A stretch of 64,000 bases of DNA from Hydractinia symbiolongicarpus (lineage: Eukaryota; Cnidaria; Hydrozoa; Anthoathecata; Hydractiniidae), in the NCBI RefSeq assembly GCF_029227915.1, contig NC_079877.1:32391851-32455850 (forward strand), read 5' to 3'. Under the pieces are notes generated by a model. That model did no database searches and had not been told where the DNA came from. It saw only the letters and a list, made by a program, of their open reading frames with translations. The translations under genes and the position numbers were made by a program. Shown here in pieces: positions 33,903-46,034 of this stretch (position 1 is its first letter; each line of letters begins with the position of its first letter).

Positions 33903-36339
33903 AAAATAATTTAAAAAATCGTTCGGGAAATGAGTTTAATCCCTGGGTACTTTCTTTGTACACTTCTGACTATACGGGCTGAGTCAGGGATTTAGGGGAA
34001 ATCGCGGGTTTTCGTTTGCCGGCGATTAAACTTCTTTTATTCAGCGTCTCATCAAAAATGAAAACATTTTTGAAAACTACAAGTCTCATGCGTTTTAGTG
34101 GTGAAAAAATAATTTAAAAAATCGTTCGGGAAATGAGTTTACTCCCTGGGTACTTTCTTTGTATACTTTTGACTATACGGGTCGTGGCCAGGATTTTGGG
34201 GAAATCGCGGGTTTTCGTTTGCCGGCGATTAAACTTCTTTTATTCAGCGTCTCATCAAAAATGAAAACATTTTTGAAAACTACAAGTCTCATGCGTTTTA
34301 GTGGTGGAAAACCAATTTTAAAAATCGTTTGGGAAATGAGTTTACTCCCTGGGTACTTTCTTTGTATACTTTTGACCATACGGTTTGTGTCCGGGATTTA
34401 CATGAAATCGCTGGTTTTCGTTTGCCGGCGATTAAACTTCTTTTATTCAGCGTCTCATCAAAAATGAAAACATTTTTGAAAACTGCAAGTCTCATGCGTT
34501 TTAGTGCTGAAAAAATAATTTAAAAAATCGTTCGGGAAATGAGTTTAATCCCTGGGTACTTTCTTTGTATACTTCTGACTATACGGGCTGAGTCAGGGAT
34601 TTAGGGGAAATCGCGGGTTTTCGTTTGCCGGCGATTAAACTTCTTTTATTCAGCGTCTCATCAAAAATGAAAACATTTTTGAAAACTACAAGTCTCATGC
34701 GTTTTAGTGGTGAAAAAATAATTTAAAAAATCGTTCGGGAAATGAGTTTACTCCCTGGGTACTTTCTTTGTATACTTTTGACTATATGCGCCGAGTCCGG
34801 GATTTACGGGAAATCGCGGGTTTTCGTTTGCCGGCGATTAAACTTCTTTTATTCTGCGTCTCATCAAAAATGAAAACATTTTTGAAAACTACAAGTCTCA
34901 TGCGTTTTAGTGGTGAAAAAATAATTTTAAAAATCGTTCGGGAAATGAGTTTACTCCCTGGGTACTTTCTTTGTATACTTTTGACCATACGGGTTGTGTC
35001 CGGGATTTACTTGAAATCGCTGGTTTTCGTTTGCCGGCGATTAAACTTCTTTTATTCAGCGTCTCATCAAAAATGAAAACATTTTTGAAAACTGCAAGTC
35101 TCATCCGTTTTAGTGGTGAAAAAATAATTTTAAAAATCGTTCGGGAAATGAGTTTACTCCCTGGGTACTTTCTTTGTATACTTTTTGACTATACAGGCCG
35201 AGTCCGGGATTTACGGGAAATCGCGGGTTTTCGTTTGCCGGCGATTAAACTTCTTTTATTCAGCGTTTCATCAAAAATGAAAACATTTTTGAAAACTGCA
35301 AGTCTCATGCGTTTTAGTGGTGAAATACTAATTTAAAAAATCGTTCGGGAAATGGGTTTACTCCCTAGGTACTTTCTTTGTATACTTTTGACCATACGGG
35401 TCGTGTCCGGGATTTAGGAGAAATCACGGGTTTTCGTATGCCGGCGATTAAACTTCCTTTATTCCGCGTCTCATCAAAAATGAAAACATTTTTGAAAACT
35501 AAAAGTCTCATGCGTTTTACTGGTGAAAAAATAATTTAAAAAATCTTTCGGGAAATGAGTTTACTCCCTGGGTACTTTCTTTGTATACTTCTGACTATAC
35601 GGGCCGAGTCAGGAATTTACGGAAAATCGCAGGTTTTCGTTTGCCGCCAATTAAACTTCTTTTATTCAGCGTATCATCAAAAATGTAAACATTTTTAAAA
35701 ACTACAAGTCTCATGCGTTTTAGTGGTGAAATACTAATTTAAAAAATCGTTCGGGAAATGAGTTTACTCCCTGGGTACTTTCTTTGTATACTTCTGACTA
35801 TACGGGCCGAGTCAGGAATTTACGGAAAATCGCAGGTTTTCGTTTGCCGCCAATTAAACTTCTTTTATTCAGCGTATCATCAAAAATGTAAACATTTTTA
35901 AAAACTACAAGTCTCATGCGTTTTAGTGGTGAAATACTAATTTAAAAAATCGTTCGGGAAATGAGTTTACTCCCTGGGTACTTTCTTTGCATACTTTTGA
36001 CCATACGGGTCGTGTCCGGGATTTAGGGGAAATCGCGGGTTTTCGTTTGCCGGCGATTAAACTTCTTTTATTCAGTGTCTCATCAAAAATGAAAACATTT
36101 TTGAAAACTACATGTCACATGCGTTATAGTGGTGAAAAAATAATTTAAAAAATCGTTCGGGAAATGAGTTTACTTCCTGGGTACTTTCTTTGTATACTTT
36201 TGACCATACGGGCCGAGTCCGGGATTTACGGGAAATCGCAGGTTTTCGTTTACCAGCGATTAAACTTCTTTTATTTAGCGTCTCATCAAAACTGAAAACA
36301 TTTTTGAAAACTACAAGTCTCATGCGTTTTAGTGGTGAA

Positions 36340-39300
36340 AACCTAATTTAAAAAATCGTTCGGGAAATGAGTTTACTTCCTGGGTACTTTCTTTGTATAC
36401 TTTTGACTATACGGGCCGAGTCCGGGATTTACGGGATATTGCGGGTTTTCGTTTGCCGGCAATTAAACTTCTTTTATTCATCGTCTCATCAAAAATGAAA
36501 ACATTTTTGAAAACTACAAGTCTCATGCGTTATAGTGGTGAAAAAATAATTTAAAAAATCGTTCGGGAAATGAGTTCACTTCCTGGGTACTTTCTTTGTA
36601 TACTTTTAACCATACGGGCCGAGTCCGGGATTTACGAGAAATCGCAGGTTTTCGTTTACCGGCGATTAAACTTCTTTTATTTAGCGTCTCATCAAAACTG
36701 AAAACATTTTTGAAAACTACAAGTCTCATGCGTTTTAGTGGTGAAAAACCAATTTTAAAAATCGTTCGGGAAATGAGATTACTCCCTGGGTACTTTCTTT
36801 GTATACTTTTGACCATACGGGTTGTGGCCAGGATTTTGGGGAAATCGCGGGTGTTTGTTTGCCGGCGATTAAACTTCTTTTGATCAGCGTCTCATCAAAA
36901 ATGAAAACATTTTTGAAAACTACAAGTCTCATGCGTTTTAGTGGTGAAAAAATACTATAAAAAATCGTTCGGGAAATGAGTTTACTACCTAGGTACTTTC
37001 TTTGTATACTTTTGACTATACGGGCTGAGTCAGGGATTTAGGGGAAATCGCGGGTTTTCGTTTGCCGGCGATTAAACATCTTTTATTCAGCGTCTCATCA
37101 AAAATGAAAACATTTTTGAAAACTTCAAGTCTCATGCGTTTTTGTGGTGAAATACTAATTTAAAAAATCGTTCGGGAAATGAGTTTACTCTCTAGGTACT
37201 TTCTTTGTATACTTTTGACCATACGGGTCGTGTCCTGGACTTAGGGGAAATCGCGGGTTTTCGTTTGCCGGCGATTAAACTTCTTTTATTCAGCGTCTCA
37301 TCAAAAATGAAAACATTTTTGAAAACTAAAAGTCTCATGCGTTTTACTGGTGAAAAATTAATTTAAAAAATCGTTCGGGAAATAAGTTTACTCCCTGGGT
37401 ACTTTCTTTGTATACTTCTGACTACATGGGCCTAGTCAGGGATTTACGGGAAATCGCAGGTTTTCGTTTGCCGCCGATTAAACTTCTTTTATTCAGCGTC
37501 TCATCAAAAATGAACACATTTTTGTAAACTACAAGTCTCATGCGTTTTAGTGCTGAAAAAATATTTTAAAAAATCGTTCGGGAAATGAGTTTAATCCCTG
37601 GGTACTTTCTTTGAATACTTCTGACTATACGTGCCGAGTCAGGGATTTACGCGAAATCAAATGTTTTCGTTTGCCGCCGATTAAACTTCTTTTATTCAGC
37701 GTCTCATCAAAAATGAACACATTTTTGTAAACTACAAGTCTCATGCGTTTTAGTGCGGAAAAAATAATTTAAAAAATCGTTCGGGAAATGAGTTTAATCC
37801 CTGGGTACTTTCTTTGTATAGTTCTGATTATACCTGCCGAGTCAGGGATTTACGGGAAATCGCAGGTTTTCGTTTGCCGCCAATTAAACTTCTTTTATTC
37901 AGCGTCTCATCAAATATGAATACATTTTTGTAAACTACAAGTCTCATGCGTTTTAGTGCTGAAAAAATATTTAAAAAATCGTTCGGGAAATGAGTTTACT
38001 TCCTGGGTACTTTCTTTGTATACTTTTGACTATACGGGCCGAGTCCGGGATTTACGGGATATTGCGGGTTTTCGTTTGCCGGCAATTAAACTTCTTTTAT
38101 TCATCGTCTCATCAAAAATGAAAACATTTTTGAAAACTACAAGTCTCATGCGTTATAGTGGTGAAAAAATAATTTAAAAAATCGTTCGGGAAATGAGTTC
38201 ACTTCCTGGGTACTTTCTTTGTATACTTTTGACCATACGGGCCGAGTCCGGGATTTACGGGAAATCGCAGGTTTTCGTTTACCGGCGATTAAACATCTTT
38301 TATTTAGCGTCTCATCAAAACTGAAAACATTTTTGAAAACTACAAGTCTCATGCGTTTTAGTGGTGAAAAACCAATTTTAAAAATCGTTCGGGAAATGAG
38401 ATTACTCCCTGGGTACTTTCTTTGTATACTTTTGACCATACGGGTTGTGGCCAGGATTTTGGGGAAATCGCGGGTGTTCGTTTGCCGGCGATTAAACTTC
38501 TTTTGATCAGCGTCTCATCAAAAATGAAAACATTTTTGAAAACTACAAGTCTCATGCGTTTTAGTGGTGAAAAAATACTATAAAAAATCGTTCGGGAAAT
38601 TAGTTTACTACCTGGGTACTTTCTTTGTATACTTTTGACTATACGGGCTGAGTCAGGGATTTAGGGGAAATCGCGGGTTTTCGTTTGCCGGCGATTAAAC
38701 ATCTTTTATTCAGCGTCTCATCAAAAATGAAAACATTTTTGAAAACTTCAAGTCTCATGCGATTTTGTGGTGAAATACTAATTTAAAAAATCGTTCGGGA
38801 AATGAGTTTACTCCCTAGGTACTTTCTTTGTATACTTTTGACCATACGGGTCGTGTCCGGGACTTAGGGGAAATCACGGGTTTTCGTTTGCCGGCGATTA
38901 AACTTCTTTTATTCAGCGTCTCATCAAAAATGAAAACATTTTTGAAAACTAAAAGTCTCATGCGTTTTACTGGTGAAAAATTAATTAAAAAATCGTTCGG
39001 GAAATAAGTTTACTCCCTGGGTACTTTCTTTGTATACTTCTGACTACATGGGCCTAGTCAGGGATTTACGGGAAATCGCAGGTTTTCGTTTGCCGCCGAT
39101 TAAACTTCTTTTATTCAGCGTCTCATCAAAAATGAACACATTTTTGTAAACTACAAGTCTCATGCGTTTTAGTGCTGAAAAAATAATTTAAAAAATCGTT
39201 CGGGAAATGAGTTTAATCCCTGGGTACTTTCTTTGAATACTTCTGACTATACGTGCCGAGTCAGGGATTTACGCGAAATCAAGTGTTTTCGTTTGCCGCC

Positions 39301-39580
39301 GATTAAACTTCTTTTATTCAGCGTCTCATCAAAAATGAACACATTTTTGTAAACTACAAGTCTCATGCGTTTTAGTGCGGAAAAAATAATTTAAAAAATC
39401 TTTCGGGAAATGAGTTTAATCCCTGGGTACTTTCTTTGTATACTTCTGACTATACCTGCCGAGTCAGGGATTTACGGGAAATCGCAGGTTTTCGTTTGCC
39501 GCCAATTAAACTTCTTTTATTCAGCGTCTCATCAAATATGAATACATTTTTGTAAACTACAAGTCTCATGCGTTTTAGTG
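36340..39580. repeat. 8-monomer HOR, two units (second large copy)
   Basis: Counterpart of 23,550-26,790. The two GGGATATTGCGGG monomers begin at 36,340 and about 37,963. At the right end the HOR continues without a break into the next unit. Confidence 0.88.
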
Positions 39581-39584
39581 CTGA

Positions 39585-40802
39585 AAAAATATTTAAAAAA
39601 TCGTTCGGGAAATGAGTTTACTTCCTGGGTACTTTCTTTGTATACTTTTGACTATACGGGCCGAGTCCGGGATTTACGGGATATTGCGGGTTTTCGTTTG
39701 CCGGCAATTAAACTTCTTTTATTCATCGTCTCATCAAAAATGAAAACATTTTTGAAAACTACAAGTCTCATGCGTTATAGTGGTGAAAAAATAATTTAAA
39801 AAATCGTTCGGGAAATGAGTTCACTTCCTGGGTACTTTCTTTGCATACTTTTGACCATACGGGCCGAGTCCGGGATTTACAGGAAATCGCAGGTTTTCGT
39901 TTACCGGCGATTAAACTTCTTTTATTTAGCGTCTCATCAAAACTGAAAACATTTTTGAAAACTACAAGTCTCATGCGTTTTAGTGGTGAAAAACCAATTT
40001 TAAAAATCGTTCGGGAAATGAGATTACTCCCTGGGTACTTTCTTTGTATACTTTTGACCATACGGGTTGTGGCCAGGATTTTGGGGAAATCGCGGGTGTT
40101 CGTTTGCCGGCGATTAAACTTCTTTTGATCAGCGTCTCATCAAAAATGAAAACATTTTTGAAAACTGCAAGTCTCATGCGTTTTAGTGGTGAAAAAATAC
40201 TTTAAAAAATCGTTCGGGAAATGAGTTTACTACCTGGGTACTTTCTTTGTATACTTTTGACTATACGGGCTGAGTCAGGAATTTAGGGGAAATCGCGGGT
40301 TTTCGTTTGCCGGCGATTAAACTTCCTTTATTCCGCGTCTCATCAAAAATGAAAACATTTTTGAAAACTAAAAGTCTCATGCGTTTTACTGGTGAAAAAA
40401 TAATTTAAAAAATCTTTCGGGAAATGAGTTTACTCCCTGGGTACTTTCTTTGTATACTTCTGACTATACGGGCCGAGTCAGGAATTTACGGAAAATCGCA
40501 GGTTTTCGTTTGCCGCCAATTAAACTTCTTTTATTCAGCGTATCATCAAAAATGTAAACATTTTTAAAAACTACAAGTCTCATGCGTTTTAGTGGTGAAA
40601 TACTAATTTAAAAAATCGTTCGGGAAATGAGTTTACTCCATGGGTACTTTCTTTGTATACTTTTGACCATACGGGCCGAGTCCGGGATTTACGGGAAATC
40701 GCAGGTTTTCGTTTACCGGCGATTAAACTTCTTTTATTTAGCGTCTCATCAAAACTGAAAACATTTTTGAAAACTACAAGTCTCATCCGTTTTAGTGGTG
40801 AA
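39585..40802. repeat. Shortened 8-mer HOR unit (6 monomers, 1,218 bp)
   Basis: It begins with the usual GGGATATTGCGGG, GAGTTCACTTCC and GAGATTACTCCC monomers. A hybrid at about 40,194-40,396 then starts as ACTACCTGGG / GGGCTGAGTC and ends as AAACTTCCTTTATTCCGCG, a 3' end otherwise seen at about 22,663-22,680. This brings in the GTCAGGAATTTACGG monomer and a CTCCATGGG hybrid before the next unit begins. It is a block substitution relative to the standard 8-mer. Confidence 0.8.
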
Positions 40803-43800
40803 AACCTAATTTAAAAAATCGTTCGGGAAATGAGTTTACTTCCTGGGTACTTTCTTTGTATACTTTTGACTATACGGGCCGAGTCCGGGATTTACGGGAT
40901 ATTGCGGGTTTTCGTTTGCCGGCAATTAAACTTCTTTTATTCATCGTCTCATCAAAAATGAAAACATTTTTGAAAACTACAAGTCTCATGCGTTATAGTG
41001 GTGAAAAAATAATTTAAAAAATCGTTCGGGAAATGAGTTCACTTCCTGGGTACTTTCTTTGTATACTTTTAACCATACGGGCCGAGTCCGGGATTTACGG
41101 GAAATCGCAGGTTTTCGTTTACCGGCGATTAAACTTCTTTTATTTAGCGTCTCATCAAAACTGAAAACATTTTTGAAAACTACAAGTCTCATGCGTTTTA
41201 GTGGTGAAAAACCAATTTTAAAAATCGTTCGGGAGATGAGTTTACTCTCTAGGTACTTTCTTTGTATACTTTTGACCATACGGGTCGTGTCCGGGACTTA
41301 GGGAAAATCACGGGTTTTCGTTTGCCGGCGATTAAACATCTTTTATTCAGCGTCTCATCAAAAATGAAAACATTTTTGAAAACTTCAAGTCTCATGCGTT
41401 TTTGTGGTGAAATACTAATTTAAAAAATCGTTCGGGAAATGAGTTTACTACCTAGGTACTTTCTTTGTATACTTTTGACTATACAGGCTGAGTCAGGGAT
41501 TTAGGGGAAATCGCGGGTTTTCGTTTGCCGGCGATTAAACATCTTTTATTCAGCGTCTCATCAAAAATGAAAACATTTTTGAAAACTTCAAGTCTCATGC
41601 GTTTTTGTGGTGAAATACTAATTTAAAAAATCGTTCGGGAAATGAGTTTACTCTCTAGGTACTTTCTTTGTATACTTTTGACCATACGGGTCGTGTCCGG
41701 GACTTAGGGGAAATCACGGGTTTTCGTTTGCCGGCGATTAAACTTCTTTTATTCAGCGTCTCATCAAAAATGAAAACATTTTTGAAAACTAAAAGTCTCA
41801 TGCGTTTTACTGGTGAAAAATTAATTTAAAAAATCGTTCGGGAAATAAGTTTACTCCTTGGGTACTTTCTTTGTATACTTCTGACTACATGGGCCTAGTC
41901 AGGGATTTACGGGAAATCGCAGGTTTTCGTTTGCCGCCGATTAAACTTCTTTTATTCAGCGTCTCATCAAAAATGAACACATTTTTGTAAACTACAAGTC
42001 TCATGCGTTTTAGTGCTGAAAAAATAATTTAAAAAATCGTTCGGGAAATGAGTTTAATCCCTGGGTACTTTCTTTGAATACTTCTGACTATACGTGCCGA
42101 GTCAGGGATTTACGCCAAATCAAATGTTTTCGTTTGCCGCCGATTAAACTTCTTTTATTCAGCGTCTCATCAAAAATGAACACATTTTTGTAAACTACAA
42201 GTCTCATGCGTTTTAGTGCGGAAAAAATAATTTAAAAAATCGTTCGGGAAATGAGTTTAATCCCTGGGTACTTTCTTTGTATACTTCTGACTATACCTGC
42301 CGAGTCAGGGATTTACGGGAAATCGCAGGTTTTCGTTTGCCGCCAATTAAACTTCTTTTATTCAGCGTCTCATCAAATATGAATACATTTTTGTAAACTA
42401 CAAGTCTCATGCGTTTTAGTGCTGAAAAAATATTTAAAAAATCGTTCGGGAAATGAGTTTACATCCTGGGTACTTTCTTTGTATACTTTTGACTATACGG
42501 GCCGAGTCCGGGATTTACGGGATATTGCGGGTTTTCGTTTGCCGGCAATTAAACTTCTTTTATTCATCGTCTCATCAAAAATGAAAACATTTTTGAAAAC
42601 TACAAGTCTCATGCGTTATAGTGGTGAAAAAATAATTTAAAAAATCGTTCGGGAAATGAGTTCACTTCCTGGGTACTTTCTTTGTATACTTTTGACCATA
42701 CGGGCCGAGTCCGGGATTTACGGGAAATCGCAGGTTTTCGTTTACCGGCGATTAAACTTCTTTTATTTAGCGTCTCATCAAAACTGAAAACATTTTTGAA
42801 AACTACAAGTCTCATGCGTTTTAGTGGTGAAAAACCAATTTTAAAAATCGTTCGGGAAATGAGATTACTCCCTGGGTACTTTCTTTGTATACTTTTGACC
42901 ATACGGGTTGTGGCCAGGATTTTGGGGAAATCGCGGGTGTTCGTTTGCCGGCGATTAAACTTCTTTTGATCAGCGTCTCATCAAAAATGAAAACATTTTT
43001 GAAAACTACAAGTCTCATGCGTTTTAGTGGTGAAAAAATACTATAAAAAATCGTTCGGGAAATGAGTTTACTACCTGGGTACTTTCTTTGTATACTTTTG
43101 ACTATACGGGCTGAGTCAGGGATTTAGGGGAAATCGCGGGTTTTCGTTTGCCGGCGATTAAACATCTTTTATTCAGCGTCTCATCAAAAATGAAAACATT
43201 TTTGAAAACTTCAAGTCTCATGCGTTTTTGTGGTGAAATACTAATTTAAAAAATCGTTCGGGAAACGAGTTTACTCCCTAGGTACTTTCTTTGTATACTT
43301 TTGACCATACGGGTCGTGTCCGGGACTTAGGGGAAATCACGGGTTTTCGTTTGCCGGCGATTAAACTTCTTTTATTCAGCGTCTCATCAAAAATGAAAAC
43401 ATTTTTGAAAACTAAAAGTCTCATGCGTTTTACTGGTGAAAAATTAATTTAAAAAATCGTTCGGGAAATAAGTTTACTCCCTGGGTACTTTCTTTGTATA
43501 CTTCTGACTACATGGGCCTAATCAGGGATTTACGGGAAATCGCAGGTTTTCGTTTGCCGCCGATTCAAATTCTTTTATTCAGCGTCTCATCAAAAATGAA
43601 CACATTTTTGTAAACTACAAGTCTCATGCGTTTTAGTGCTGAAAAAATAATTTAAAAAATCGTTCGGGAAATGAGTTTAATCCCTGGGTACTTTCTTTGA
43701 ATACTTCTGACTATACGTGCCGAGTCAGGGATTTACGCGAAATCAAATGTTTTCGTTTGCCGCCGATTAAACTTCTTTTATTCAGCGTCTCATCAAAAAT

Positions 43801-45673
43801 GAACACATTTTTGTAAACTACAAGTCTCATGCGTTTTAGTGCGGAAAAAATAATTTAAAAAATCTTTCGGGAAATGAGTTTAATCCCTGGGTACTTTCTT
43901 TGTATACTTCTGACTATACCTGCCGAGTCAGGGATTTACGGGAAATCGCAGGTTTTCGTTTGCCGCCAATTAAACTTCTTTTATTCAGCGTCTCATCAAA
44001 TATGAATACATTTTTGTAAACTACAAGTCTCATGCGTTTTAGTGCTGAAAAAATATTTAAAAAAACGTTCGGGAAATGAGTTTACTTCCTGGGTACTTTC
44101 TTTGTATACTTTTGACTATACGGGCCGAGTCCGGGATTTACGGGATATTGCGGGTTTTCGTTTGCCGGCAATTGAACTTCTTTTATTCATCGTCTCATCA
44201 AAAATGAAAACATTTTTGAAAACTACAAGTCTCATGCGTTATAGTGGTGAAAAAATAATTTAAAAAATCGTTCGGGAAATGAGTTCACTTCCTGGGTACT
44301 TTCTTTGCATACTTTTGACCATACGGGCCGAGTCCGGGATTTACAGGAAATCGCAGGTTTTCGTTTACCGGCGATTAAACTTCTTTTATTTAGCGTCTCA
44401 TCAAAACTGAAAACATTTTTGAAAACTACAAGTCTCATGCGTTTTATTGGTGAAAAACCAATTTTAAAAATCGTTCGGGAAATGAGATTACTCCCTGTGT
44501 ACTTTCTTTGTATACTTTTGACCATACGGGTTGTGGCCAGGATTTTGGGAAAATCGCGGGTGTTCGTTTGCCGGCGAATAAACTTCTTTTGATCAGCGTC
44601 TCATCAAAAATGAAAACATTTTTGAAAACTGCAAGTCTCATGCGTTTTAGTGGTGAAAAAATACTTCAAAAAATCGTTCGGGAAATAAGTTTACTACCTG
44701 GGTACTTTCTTTGTATACTTTTGACTATACGGGCTGGGTCAGGAATTTAGGGGAAATCGCGGGTTTTCGTTTGCCGGCGATTAAACATCTTTTATTCAGC
44801 GTCTCATCAAAAATGAAAACATTTTTGAAAACTTCAAGTCTCATGCGTTTTTGTGGTGAAATACTAATTTAAAAAATCGTTCGGGAAATGAGTTTACTCC
44901 CTAGGTACTTTCTTTGTATACTTTTGACCATACGGGTCGTGTCCGAGATTTAGGGGAAATTACGGGTTTTCGTTTGCCGGCGATTAAACTTCTTTTATTC
45001 AGCGTCTCATCAAAAATGAAAACATTTTTGAAAACTAAAAGTCTCATGCGTTTTACTGGTGAAAAATTAATTTAAAAAATCGTTCGGGAAATAAGTTTAC
45101 TCCCTGGGTACTTTCTTTGTATACTTCTGACTACATGGGCCTAGTCAGGGATTTACGGGAAATCGCAGGTTTTCGTTTGCCGCCGATTAAACTTCTTTTA
45201 TTCAGCGTCTCATCAAAAATGAACACATTTTTGTAAACTACAAGTCTCATGCGTTTTAGTGCTGAAAAAATAATTTAAAAAATCGTTCGGGAAATGAGTT
45301 TAATCCCTGGGTACTTTTTTTGAATACTTCTGACTATACGTGCCGAGTCAGGGATTTACGCGAAATTAAATGTTTTCGTTTGCCGCCGATTAAACTTCTT
45401 TTATTCAGCGTCTCATCAAAAATGAACACATTTTTGTAAACTACAAGTCTCATGCGTTTTAGTGCGGAAAAAATAATTTAAAAAATCGTTCGGGAAATGA
45501 GTTTAATCCCTGGGTACTTTCTTTGTATACTTCTGACTATACCTGCCGAGTCAGGGATTTACGGGAAATCGCAGGTTTTCGTTTGCCGCCAATTAAACTT
45601 CTTTTATTCAGCGTCTCATCAAATATGAATACATTTTTGTAAACTACAAGTCTCATGCGTTTTAGTGCTTAAA
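40803..45673. repeat. 8-monomer HOR, three more units (about 1,623 bp each)
   Basis: Anchors of the GGGATATTGCGGG monomer at 40,825, 42,448, 44,071 and the following unit start at 45,696 are 1,623, 1,623 and 1,625 bp apart. The first unit has a hybrid at about 41,209-41,411 that joins a CCAATTTTAAAAATCG start to the CTCTCTAGGTAC / GGGACTTAGG type. The third carries private changes (AAAAAACGTTCGGG at about 44,061, ATTGAACTTC at about 44,171). Confidence 0.87.
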
Positions 45674-46034
45674 AAAAATATTTAAAAAATCGTTCGGGAA
45701 ATGAGTTTACTTCCTGGGTACTTTCTTTGTATACTTTTGACCATACGGGCCGAGTCCGGGATTTACGGGAAATCGCGGGTTTTCGTTTGCCGGCGATTAA
45801 ACTTCTTTTATTTAGCGTCTCATCAAAACTGAAAACATTTTTGAAAACTACAAGTCTCATGCGTTTTAGTGGTGAAAAACCAATTTTAAAAATCGTTCGG
45901 GAAATGAGTTTACTCCCTGGGTACTTTCTTTGTATACTTTTGCCCATACGGGTTGTCGCCAGGATTTTGGGGAAATCGCGGGTGTTCGTTTGCCGGCGAT
46001 TAAACTTCTTTTATTCAGCGTCTCATCAAAAATG
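45674..46034. repeat. Two monomers linking the 8-mer HOR to the next block
   Basis: The first has a lengthened start (GCTTAAAAAAAATATTT, about 45,668-45,684) and CCATACGGGCCGAG. The second has GCCCATACGGGTTGTCGCC and GGGTGTTCG. It then enters the GAAAACTTTTTTG type that marks the next block. Confidence 0.8.

Larger units (their letters stand above)
26791..39580. repeat. 12,790-bp tandem duplication, copy 2
   Basis: A direct copy of 14,001-26,790; add 12,790 to any copy-1 coordinate. It carries the same HOR order, hybrid monomers and 1-bp insertions (for example ACTTTTTGAC at about 27,261, 28,277 and 35,189). The four differences seen are C at 32,459, T at 34,928, G at 35,551 and C at 36,688. 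After 39,580 the array resumes with the expected next monomer of the 8-monomer HOR, as predicted for a simple tandem duplication. Confidence 0.93.
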
